This document shows, in pieces, positions 1-4,564 of a stretch of 5,146 nt of DNA. The position numbers and the translations under genes were made by a program. The stretch is from a bacterium (GTDB taxonomy: Bacteria > UBP18 > UBA7526): contig DRGV01000069.1 of assembly GCA_011049955.1 (NCBI GenBank), positions 1 to 5,146 of the forward strand. Direction: 5' to 3'. Below the pieces are notes generated by a model. That model had not been told where the DNA came from. It searched no databases and was given only the letters and a program-made list of their open reading frames with translations. Within the stretch, counting starts at the first letter, position 1; each line of letters starts with the position of its first letter.

Positions 1-76
1 ATTTATCACAGAGTCGGTTGATTGTCAAGTTTAATTTGAGGTCTCTGAAAAAAATTCCGAGCCTGCCGATTACCCT

Positions 77-99
77 GATTTCTGACTTTTTCAGAAATC
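77..99. terminator. Possible hairpin terminator
   Basis: GATTTCTGA (77-85) and TCAGAAATC (91-99) form a perfect 9-bp stem around the loop CTTTT. The stem is AT-rich and only a weak T stretch (TCATTTTA) follows on the plus strand, so terminator function is tentative. A decayed repeat is an alternative. Confidence 0.3.
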
Positions 100-163
100 T
101 CATTTTATGTTACAGCGAATTCAACCACTAAGTGTTGCACTTCCTTATTGAACTGGGGTACTA

Positions 164-259
164 TTATTTCACGTTTGTCAAATTTTTCAGGTAATCGCCA
201 AGGAGTTTTTTATCTACATCCGTTATAATAAAGACGCCTTCGCTTCGCGAAGAACTTTG
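164..259 (-). pseudogene. Possible C-terminal remnant of an unknown gene
   Basis: On the minus strand 31 codons stay open between a TAA (260-262) and a TAA (164-166). They end in a protein-like stretch GVFIITDVDKKLLGDYLKNL followed by TNVK. There is no ATG start and no ribosome binding site, and the palindromic core (237-252) lies at its upstream end. I do not recognise a family. It may be chance. Confidence 0.2.
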
Positions 260-281
260 TTATTCCAGCGCGTCTTTATTA
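226..281. repeat. 12-bp inverted repeat with a nested palindrome downstream of the phosphatase gene
   Basis: TAATAAAGACGC (226-237) is the exact reverse complement of GCGTCTTTATTA (270-281). The 32-bp loop contains the perfect palindrome CTTCGCGAAG (243-252). The stem could terminate minus-strand transcription after the phosphatase gene, whose stop is 47 bp upstream, but no clean T tract follows the stem. The nested core CCTTCGCTTCGCGAAG (237-252) matches 13 of 16 positions of GCCTCGCTCCGCGAAG (4751-4766) in ribE. Confidence 0.7.
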
Positions 282-327
282 GACAGGGTAGGTGGAACGC
301 GCTGTCATAATCCGTTTGCATCCTTTT

Positions 328-942
328 TTAAAAATTTTTTAAATGGGAGGTATCATTCTGGAACAAAACCTCTGCTCTCTTACTCTGATACTCGATAATG
401 GAGATCCCACCGTTACTGGTAATCGTCTTCCACCAATTGTCGGCCCCCAGACCTAAGGCATCCATGAGGATAATGCGAATCGGCCCTCCGTGAGTAATAA
501 TGGCCACCTTTTGATTGGAATGAGCGCTAATAATTTTCTTTATTATAGTTCTGGTGCGTTTTGCTAACTCCTGGATGCTCTCTCCATTAGGGATCTTAAT
601 TTTAGAAGGTTCTTTCTCCCACCCACTGAGAAGCCCTTTCCATTCCCTTTGAATTTCATTATATGTCTTGCCTTCCCAATCACCGAAGTCGATCTCTCTT
701 AACTCAGGAAGAATGTTTATCTTTAAGGAGTGATAACTATTTATAATCTCTGCCATGTATCTTGTCCTTTTTAAGTCACTAGAGTAAATAGCATCTAAGG
801 GCTCGTTTCTTAACCTTAAGGCGGTCTCTCTCGTCTGCCTCTTTCCCTTCCTTGTCAGAGACGTATCCCTATACCCCTGATACCTTCTATCCCGGTTGTA
901 GGATGTTTCTCCGTGCCTTATCAAAATTAAAGTGGTGCTCAT
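328..942 (-). CDS. Histidine phosphatase family protein (phosphoglycerate-mutase-like, CobC/GpmB type)
   Basis: The 204-residue cytosolic protein is a branch-1 histidine phosphatase. The catalytic core is the LILIRHGET segment with R9 and the phospho-accepting H10, the arginine R59 in YSSDLKRTR, the glutamate E83 in LREIDFGDWEG, and H151 in ITHGGPIR. NGES in the middle and the FGDWEGKTYNEI stretch fit the group that includes alpha-ribazole phosphatase (CobC), GpmB-type phosphatases and phosphoserine phosphatases. The substrate cannot be read from the sequence and no cobalamin genes are nearby. Length is normal for the family. The start ATG at 942 is the only sensible one before the RHGE motif, but no good ribosome binding site precedes it, in contrast to the rib genes. 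The stop is within an A/T-only stretch (about 326-342). It lies 252 bp after the PHP gene and may have its own transcript. Confidence 0.9.
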   Translation of the reverse strand: MSTTLILIRHGETSYNRDRRYQGYRDTSLTRKGKRQTRETALRLRNEPLDAIYSSDLKRTRYMAEIINSYHSLKINILPELREIDFGDWEGKTYNEIQREWKGLLSGWEKEPSKIKIPNGESIQELAKRTRTIIKKIISAHSNQKVAIITHGGPIRIILMDALGLGADNWWKTITSNGGISIIEYQSKRAEVLFQNDTSHLKNF

Positions 943-991
943 TGTTTACCAGTCCAATGTCTAAAGTCCTAAGTCGGTGAACAGTGATCAG

Positions 992-1078
992 TAATTGGTA
1001 ATCGGTAACTGGTTAATTTTTGGTTAAATGATAACTGGCAATTGGTCAAAAATCAGTTAAATGGTAACTGGTAATCGG
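992..1078. repeat. Heptamer repeats TAAYYGG upstream of the phosphatase gene
   Basis: TAATTGG, TAATCGG and TAACTGG are contiguous at 992-1012. TAACTGG and TAATCGG recur at 1065-1078. Between them are related words such as TAACTGGCAATTGG (1033-1046) and GGTTAAATG. Together with 1091-1201 this fills nearly all of the 252-bp gap between the PHP and phosphatase genes. No promoter elements can be made out, although such AT-rich filler could hide one. Confidence 0.85.
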
Positions 1079-1090
1079 TTAAATTAAAAA

Positions 1091-1122
1091 CATTTAACCA
1101 TTTAACAATTTAACCTTTTAAC
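1091..1122. repeat. Four 8-bp units CATTTAAC
   Basis: Units are CATTTAAC, CATTTAAC, AATTTAAC, CTTTTAAC, contiguous. They are close to the reverse complement of the GTTAAATG word that appears at 1023-1030 and 1056-1063 in the neighbouring tract, so the two can pair. Confidence 0.85.
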
Positions 1123-1132
1123 TAATCCATCT

Positions 1133-1201
1133 CGTAACCCGTTACCCGTAACTCGCAACTTGCGACTCGCATCAACGCATTTCGCATGAACGCATTAACG
1201 C
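1133..1201. repeat. Heptamer then octamer repeats reaching into the PHP gene end
   Basis: Six contiguous 7-bp units run from 1133 to 1174: CGTAACC, CGTTACC, CGTAACT, CGCAACT, TGCGACT, CGCATCA. Partly overlapping, the word CGCAT(N)AA continues at about 8-bp spacing (1168-1201), and CGCATTAA at 1191-1198 contains the PHP stop codon. The word drifts gradually from CGTAACC to CGCATTAA along the tract. Confidence 0.8.
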
Positions 1202-2028
1202 TTTAAATTACGCTTGGCTTCCTTCAGTCTTTCTACGATCTCATAGGGGGCCTTTAGTCTACCAATGCGCGTCTCTCCCTTGACCTTTCCGTGACAGTCG
1301 CTCCCCCCAGTTACCAAGAGACCATACTTCTTGGCAAGAGTTATGTAGTAACGAGTAACAGAAGGAGGATTTATGGCATCATAGGTTTCCAGGCCCATAA
1401 GACCATTCTTTACCAATTGAGGGATGAGCTCATCAACCTTGGTTCCTGCGGGATGGGCAAGAACCGGGATGCCCCCTGCTTTCAAGATGATATCTATGGC
1501 CTCAGAAGGCCTTAACTTATACTTAGGAACAGAGACTGGGCCTCCACTCCCCAAATGCCTCCAGGCGCCCTCAGGAATATTGGAGGCGTATCCCTTCTCC
1601 ACCAAAGCCTGGGCAATATGAGGTTTACCGATGGAGCCCTTTCCAGCAATCTCTTTTACTCTCTCAAAATCGATTTTCATTCCTAAATTCTTTAGTCTTT
1701 CAACCATCTCCTTCGCCCTTTCGTATCTCGCTTTTCTGAAAAGGGCTAATTTCTTCTGGAATTCTTCATTCTTACAATCCATATAGTAGCCCAGGATATG
1801 AACTTCCTTACTGTTGTACTCGCTGGAGAGTTCCACCCCGGCTACTACTTCTAATCCATATTTGGAAGCTGCCTCCATTGCTATTTCAATTCCGTCTGTA
1901 ACATCGTGGTCTGTTATTGCAATTGCTGGCAATCCCTCTTTGTGAGCATACTCTGCCACCTCTCCAGGAGTAAGTACTCCATCCGAAATAGTGGTATGGA
2001 TGTGAAGATCGACGTATTTCTCAAGCAT
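1195..2028 (-). CDS. PHP-domain phosphoesterase, TrpH/YciV (RNase AM-like) family
   Basis: The 277-residue protein is a PHP-fold metal-dependent phosphoesterase. Metal-binding motifs are DLHIHT (H9, H11) with SDG (D16), ITDHD (D40, H41), the VAGVELSSEY glutamate E66, VHILGYY (H77), GKPHIAQAL (H137), VLAHPAG (H192) and GGSDCHG (D244, H246). This set, with the inserted middle domain carrying GKPHIAQAL and a P-x-YVP-like segment (here VSVPKY), matches the YciV/TrpH group. Characterised members hydrolyse 3',5'-nucleoside bisphosphates and trim RNA 5' ends. The exact substrate here is not proven by sequence, so no gene symbol is given. Start is the ATG at 2028, with AAGGA 6 nt upstream and the first motif close behind it. 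The TAA stop lies inside a repeat of CGCATTAA type. A role in RNA turnover would fit its place after nusB only loosely. Confidence 0.88.
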   Translation of the reverse strand: MLEKYVDLHIHTTISDGVLTPGEVAEYAHKEGLPAIAITDHDVTDGIEIAMEAASKYGLEVVAGVELSSEYNSKEVHILGYYMDCKNEEFQKKLALFRKARYERAKEMVERLKNLGMKIDFERVKEIAGKGSIGKPHIAQALVEKGYASNIPEGAWRHLGSGGPVSVPKYKLRPSEAIDIILKAGGIPVLAHPAGTKVDELIPQLVKNGLMGLETYDAINPPSVTRYYITLAKKYGLLVTGGSDCHGKVKGETRIGRLKAPYEIVERLKEAKRNLKR

Positions 2029-2034
2029 AATATT

Positions 2035-2039
2035 TCCTT
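2035..2039 (-). promoter_or_regulatory. Ribosome binding site of the PHP gene
   Basis: AAGGA on the minus strand lies 6 nt before the ATG at 2028. It is weaker than those of ribBA and ribH but well placed. Confidence 0.6.
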
Positions 2040-2045
2040 ATAGAA

Positions 2046-2116
2046 AATTTCCAATATTCAATACCCAATTTCCAATGATCTGGATTGGACATTTGACATT
2101 TAAGAATTGGACATTT
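2046..2116. repeat. Direct repeats in the nusB-PHP gap
   Basis: AATTTCCAAT occurs at 2046-2055 and 2067-2076. ATTGGACATTT occurs at 2084-2094 and 2106-2116. Spacings are 21 and 22 bp, close to three 7-bp units. ATTGG is the reverse complement of CCAAT, so the two words partly mirror each other. No promoter or terminator is evident in this AT-rich gap. Confidence 0.7.
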
Positions 2117-2119
2117 TGT

Positions 2120-2147
2120 TAGAAATTAGAAATTAGTAATTAGAAAT
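2120..2147. repeat. Four 7-bp units TAGAAAT covering the nusB stop
   Basis: Units are TAGAAAT, TAGAAAT, TAGTAAT, TAGAAAT. The nusB stop codon (2133-2135) spans the junction of the second and third units, and residues SNY are encoded by the third and fourth. Confidence 0.85.
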
Positions 2148-2585
2148 TCGCCGTTTCTCCCTTTCTCGCCTGCTCACTTTCTCATTTTTCTCGTGGGCTA
2201 TTCTATCGAGAAGAGCATTGACGAATTGGCCGGACTTCTCTGTGGAGAACTTTTTGGCTAATTCTACTGCTTCATTTAGACTTACCTTGATGGGGATATC
2301 CGGGCAATAGAGAAGCTCGTAGGCTGCCAGACGCAGGATATTCCTATCCACAGTAGGCATGCGCTTAATCTCCCAGTGTTCAGCATAGCGAGCTATCTTT
2401 TGATCAATGGCTTTGAGATTCTTCCGGGTGCCATTTACTATTCTATTGGCGAATTCTTTTATCTCTCCCGGATGTCGATGAAGGGCCCAAAAAGTCTCCA
2501 AGACCTCTTCCAGATTCTCCTGACCACTATCCAGCTGGAAGAGAATCTGCAAAGCCAGCTCTCGGGCTCTTCGGCGTCTACCCAT
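2133..2585 (-). CDS. nusB: Transcription antitermination factor NusB
   Basis: NusB with NusE (ribosomal protein S10) binds boxA RNA and joins the antitermination complex on rRNA operons. The 150-residue all-helical protein shows the family pattern: arginine-rich start and RARELALQILFQLD; IVNGTRKNLKAIDQKIARYAEHWEIKRMPTVDRNILRLAAYELLY; IPIKVSLNEAVELAKKFSTEKSGQFVNALLDRIAHE. The normal family end falls close to the LLDRIAHE segment. The remaining tail, roughly NEKVSRREREKRRISNY, is charged and is encoded by 8-bp repeats (2153-2192) and then 7-bp repeats (2133-2147), with the TAA stop inside the latter. The tail is therefore probably a by-product of repeat growth at the gene end. Start is the ATG at 2585 after AGGAGA. 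Probably cotranscribed with ribH. Confidence 0.95.
   Translation of the reverse strand: MGRRRRARELALQILFQLDSGQENLEEVLETFWALHRHPGEIKEFANRIVNGTRKNLKAIDQKIARYAEHWEIKRMPTVDRNILRLAAYELLYCPDIPIKVSLNEAVELAKKFSTEKSGQFVNALLDRIAHEKNEKVSRREREKRRISNY
2153..2192. repeat. Five 8-bp units encoding the NusB tail
   Basis: Plus-strand units are GTTTCTCC, CTTTCTCG, CCTGCTCA, CTTTCTCA and TTTTTCTC. The 13-base stretch CCTGCTCACTTTC (2169-2181) is identical to 3324-3336 in the ribBA-ribH gap. In the nusB frame they give the arginine/glutamate-rich C-terminal tail. Confidence 0.75.
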
Positions 2586-2590
2586 CAATC

Positions 2591-2596
2591 TCTCCT
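2591..2596 (-). promoter_or_regulatory. Ribosome binding site of nusB
   Basis: AGGAGA on the minus strand lies 5 nt before the ATG at 2585. An adjacent TTG at 2588 is in frame, but only 2 nt from the motif, so the ATG is preferred. Confidence 0.75.
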
Positions 2597-2604
2597 GTAC
2601 ATAT

Positions 2605-2722
2605 AGTTCGGAGTTATGTGTTCGAAGTTCGGAGACAGATCAGGTCTTTGACCTAATAGCTAGGAGTTCGGAAAAAAATACACCGAACACCGAACCCAAG
2701 GCCGAAGGCCGTGCTCCGAACT
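2605..2722. repeat. Heptamer repeats with inverted arms in the ribH-nusB gap
   Basis: Near nusB the plus strand reads AGTTCGG, AGTTATG, TGTTCGA, AGTTCGG (2605-2632). Near ribH it reads CACCGAA, CACCGAA, CCCAAGG, CCGAAGG, CCGTGCT, CCGAACT (2681-2722). The second set is largely the reverse complement of the first. For example AGTTCGGAG at 2605-2613 and 2626-2634 matches CTCCGAACT at 2714-2722, and AGTTCGGA recurs at 2665-2672. The gap RNA could therefore fold back on itself. A GGCC-GAA-GGCC mini-hairpin sits at 2700-2710. On the minus strand a run of seven T (2673-2679) follows, but too far from that hairpin for a standard terminator. Confidence 0.8.
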
Positions 2723-2724
2723 AC

Positions 2725-3195
2725 TCATTTCTTCAATTGAACAAAGAGGTCCGCCATCTCAATGGCACTAATGGCTGCATCCCGTCCTCTATTCCCTTCC
2801 TTTGTTCCGGCCCTCTCAATGGCCTGCTCTAGGGAATCTGCGGTAACTACTCCAAAGATAGTAGGAACACCGGTAGAAAGGCTAATAGAAGCCACTCCTT
2901 TCGCTACCTCGCTGGCCACGTAGTCAAAATGAGGGGTAGTTCCTCGGATAATGGCCCCTAAGCAGATTACGGCGTCAAACTTCTTACTCTTGGCCAATCT
3001 GTTCGCAGCATAGGGAATCTCAAAGGAGCCCGGAACTCTAACCACAGTAATATCCTTCTCGTCTGCACCGTGGCGCAAGAGGCCATCCAGCGCTCCTTCC
3101 AAGAGTCGCTCGCTAACGAACTCATTGAACCTGGCCACTACTATACCAAACTTCTTTCCTTTTGCCAAGACTTTTCCTTCATAGGTTCTTGTCAT
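2725..3195 (-). CDS. ribH: 6,7-dimethyl-8-ribityllumazine synthase
   Basis: RibH condenses 3,4-dihydroxy-2-butanone 4-phosphate (from RibBA) with 5-amino-6-ribitylaminouracil to give lumazine, the substrate of RibE. In this family it usually assembles as pentamers or 60-mer icosahedral shells. The 156-residue product has the usual length. Visible motifs are the N-terminal GIVVARFNEFV (17-27), VPGSFEIP (54-61), GAIIRGTTPHFDYVA (80-94) with the catalytic histidine H89, GVPTIFGVVT (109-118), and EQAIERAGTKEGNRGRDAA (123-141), including the phosphate-binding arginine R128. All are intact. The start is the ATG at 3195, chosen for the AGGAGG eight bases upstream. The TGA stop lies two bases beyond a 7-bp repeat tract. 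Its place between ribBA and nusB is a common rib operon layout. Confidence 0.97.
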   Translation of the reverse strand: MTRTYEGKVLAKGKKFGIVVARFNEFVSERLLEGALDGLLRHGADEKDITVVRVPGSFEIPYAANRLAKSKKFDAVICLGAIIRGTTPHFDYVASEVAKGVASISLSTGVPTIFGVVTADSLEQAIERAGTKEGNRGRDAAISAIEMADLFVQLKK

Positions 3196-3203
3196 TTCTT
3201 TCA

Positions 3204-3209
3204 CCTCCT
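3204..3209 (-). promoter_or_regulatory. Ribosome binding site of ribH
   Basis: AGGAGG on the minus strand lies 8 nt before the ATG at 3195. The in-frame GTG at 3204 overlaps this motif, so it is very unlikely to be the start; the ATG is preferred. Confidence 0.9.
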
Positions 3210-3232
3210 TTTAACTAACACAGATTTACACA

Positions 3233-3267
3233 GATCCTAGATCCTAGATCCTTGATCCTGGTTCTTG
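3233..3267. repeat. Five degenerate 7-bp units, GATCCTA-like
   Basis: Units are GATCCTA, GATCCTA, GATCCTT, GATCCTG and GTTCTTG, contiguous. They fill the part of the ribBA-ribH gap nearest ribH. The word is unrelated to the 8-bp words that follow at 3300-3347. Confidence 0.85.
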
Positions 3268-3271
3268 ATGG

Positions 3272-3297
3272 CTCGATAGCTTGATTTCTCGATAGCT
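3272..3297. repeat. Direct repeat CTCGATAGCT, period 16
   Basis: CTCGATAGCT occurs at 3272-3281 and 3288-3297, separated by TGATTT. It continues the repeat filler of the ribBA-ribH gap. No function is visible. Confidence 0.7.
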
Positions 3298-3299
3298 GT

Positions 3300-3347
3300 T
3301 CTGCTCACCTGCCCACTTTCCCACCTGCTCACTTTCCCATTTGCTTA
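3300..3347. repeat. Six degenerate 8-bp units at the end of ribBA
   Basis: Plus-strand units are TCTGCTCA, CCTGCCCA, CTTTCCCA, CCTGCTCA, CTTTCCCA and TTTGCTTA. The two words CCTGC(T/C)CA and CTTTCCCA alternate, giving a 16-bp higher period. The last unit contains the ribBA stop codon. The same words reappear inside the end of nusB at 2153-2192. Confidence 0.85.
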
Positions 3348-4550
3348 TTCATTCAGTTTGAGGATATGGCCTAACTTCTCTTTCTTTGTCTTTAGATACC
3401 TCCTACTCATCCTCGTTGCTGGAATTTCGATGGGGACTCTTTTTATTACTTTCAATCCATATCCCTCCAGGCCCACGATCTTTCTCGGATTATTAGTTAA
3501 AAGTCTAATACTCTTCAATCCCAAGTCCACTAAGATCTGGGCTCCGATTCCATAGTCCCGTAAGTCTGGCTTGAATCCCAGCTCAATATTCGCCTCTATA
3601 GTATCCTTTCCCTCATCCTGCAGGCGATAGGCTTTTAATTTATTCATTAAACCAATCCCCCTCCCCTCCTGATGCATGTAGAGTAGTACTCCACACTTTT
3701 CTTTCGCTATGGCCTTCAACGCTGCCTTAAGCTGCGCCCCACAGTCGCATCTCAGGGATTTAAAGACATCGCCCATTAGGCATCGGGAGTGAACTCGAAT
3801 CAAGACATTCTTTTTCTTTTTAATATCTCCCATAACCAGGGCGATGTGATGCTCCTTATCCAGGATGCTCTCATATAATATCCCCTTGAAATCCCCATAC
3901 TGAGTGGGTAGTTTGAAATCAACAATCCTTTTCACCAATTTCTCTTTTCGTCGACGACACTTAATTAGATCTGCGATAGTAATAATCTTCAGGTTATGTT
4001 TCTTAGAAAGTCTTCTTAGTTCCGGTAATCGGGCCATGGTTCCATCGGAAGCCAGGATCTCGCAGATTACCCCTGCAGGATATAATCCCGCTAATCTTGC
4101 CAGGTCTACTGCCGCCTCGGTATGACCGGCTCTGGTTAAAACTCCTCCCTCCCTATAACGCAGAGGAAGGACATGGCCTGGTCGAGCAAGATCGCTACCT
4201 TTTGTTTCAGGCTTCAAGACTGTTCTTATGGTTAGTGCTCGGTCGTGGGCAGAGATGCCAGTGGTCGTTCCCTTCTTGGCATCTATGGATACTGTGAAGG
4301 CTGTTCCCAAGAGACTGGTATTCTCTGGCTCCATCAATGAGATATTGAGTTCCTCCAACCTTTTTCCAATGATGGAGAGACAGATCAATCCCCGGCCATA
4401 CTTTGTCATGAAGTTAATTACTCTGGGAGTCACCTTCTCTGCCGCTATAACAAGATCCCCTTCATTCTCCCTACTTTCATCATCTAAGACGATGACCATC
4501 TTTCCCCTTTTAATCTCTCTTATTGTCTTTTCCATGGTATCAAAACCCAT
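3345..4550 (-). CDS. ribBA: Bifunctional 3,4-dihydroxy-2-butanone-4-phosphate synthase / GTP cyclohydrolase II
   Basis: The N-terminal domain turns ribulose 5-phosphate into dihydroxybutanone phosphate and formate. The C-terminal domain opens GTP to the pyrimidine precursor. Together these are the two entry steps of riboflavin synthesis. In the RibB part (about residues 1-200) are DDESRENEGDL (23-33), GTTTGISAHDRA (94-105), RPGHVLPL (123-130) and RAGHTEAAVDL (140-150). In the RibA part (about 205-401) the zinc ligands are C257, C268 and C270 in the HSRCLMGDVFKSLRCDCG segment, followed by HQEGRGIG (293-300), LRDYGIGAQIL and TNNPRKIVGLEGYG. No key residue is missing. The frame could begin at a TTG at 4568, but the ATG at 4550 sits 6 nt after AAAGGAG and gives 401 residues, the usual length. 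The stop codon is inside an 8-bp repeat unit (3340-3347). Coupled to ribE. Confidence 0.97.
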   Translation of the reverse strand: MGFDTMEKTIREIKRGKMVIVLDDESRENEGDLVIAAEKVTPRVINFMTKYGRGLICLSIIGKRLEELNISLMEPENTSLLGTAFTVSIDAKKGTTTGISAHDRALTIRTVLKPETKGSDLARPGHVLPLRYREGGVLTRAGHTEAAVDLARLAGLYPAGVICEILASDGTMARLPELRRLSKKHNLKIITIADLIKCRRRKEKLVKRIVDFKLPTQYGDFKGILYESILDKEHHIALVMGDIKKKKNVLIRVHSRCLMGDVFKSLRCDCGAQLKAALKAIAKEKCGVLLYMHQEGRGIGLMNKLKAYRLQDEGKDTIEANIELGFKPDLRDYGIGAQILVDLGLKSIRLLTNNPRKIVGLEGYGLKVIKRVPIEIPATRMSRRYLKTKKEKLGHILKLNE

Positions 4551-4556
4551 TTTCGT

Positions 4557-4563
4557 CTCCTTT
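4557..4563 (-). promoter_or_regulatory. Ribosome binding site of ribBA
   Basis: AAAGGAG on the minus strand lies 6 nt before the ATG at 4550 and directly abuts the ribE stop region (TGA at 4565-4567). It selects the ATG over the upstream TTG at 4568, and its position suggests translational coupling of ribE and ribBA. Confidence 0.85.
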
Positions 4564-4564
4564 A

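Larger units (their letters stand above)
1..327. other. Left-end non-coding region
   Basis: No complete gene can be supported here on either strand. It holds a 9-bp stem-loop (77-99), a 12-bp inverted repeat with a nested palindrome (226-281), and a short minus-strand open stretch (164-259) that may be a gene remnant. Unlike the gaps to its right, it shows no 7- or 8-bp tandem words, so its origin may differ. Confidence 0.6.

Noticed and set aside
100..200. Insertion sequence end or transposase relic (AGTGTTGCACTT motif at 130-141)
   Set aside because: The motif resembled the 3' end of some transposase genes from memory, but no transposase reading frame, catalytic residues or terminal inverted repeats are present.
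318..344. Intrinsic terminator at the A/T stretch just after the phosphatase stop
   Set aside because: It is an A/T-only run without a GC stem; it overlaps the stop codon and cannot be called a terminator.
943..1201. CRISPR array
   Set aside because: The repeats are 7-8 bp, contiguous and degenerate, with no constant repeat of 23-40 bp and no unique spacers.
1291..1621. Two plus-strand open frames opposite the PHP gene
   Set aside because: They overlap each other and the conserved PHP coding region on the other strand; no family pattern.
2673..2679. Terminator formed by the T run downstream of the GGCC-GAA-GGCC hairpin after ribH
   Set aside because: The T run (minus strand) begins about 20 nt beyond the hairpin, too far for a standard intrinsic terminator.
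3196..3204. GTG at 3204 as the ribH start
   Set aside because: It overlaps the AGGAGG motif that serves the ATG at 3195.
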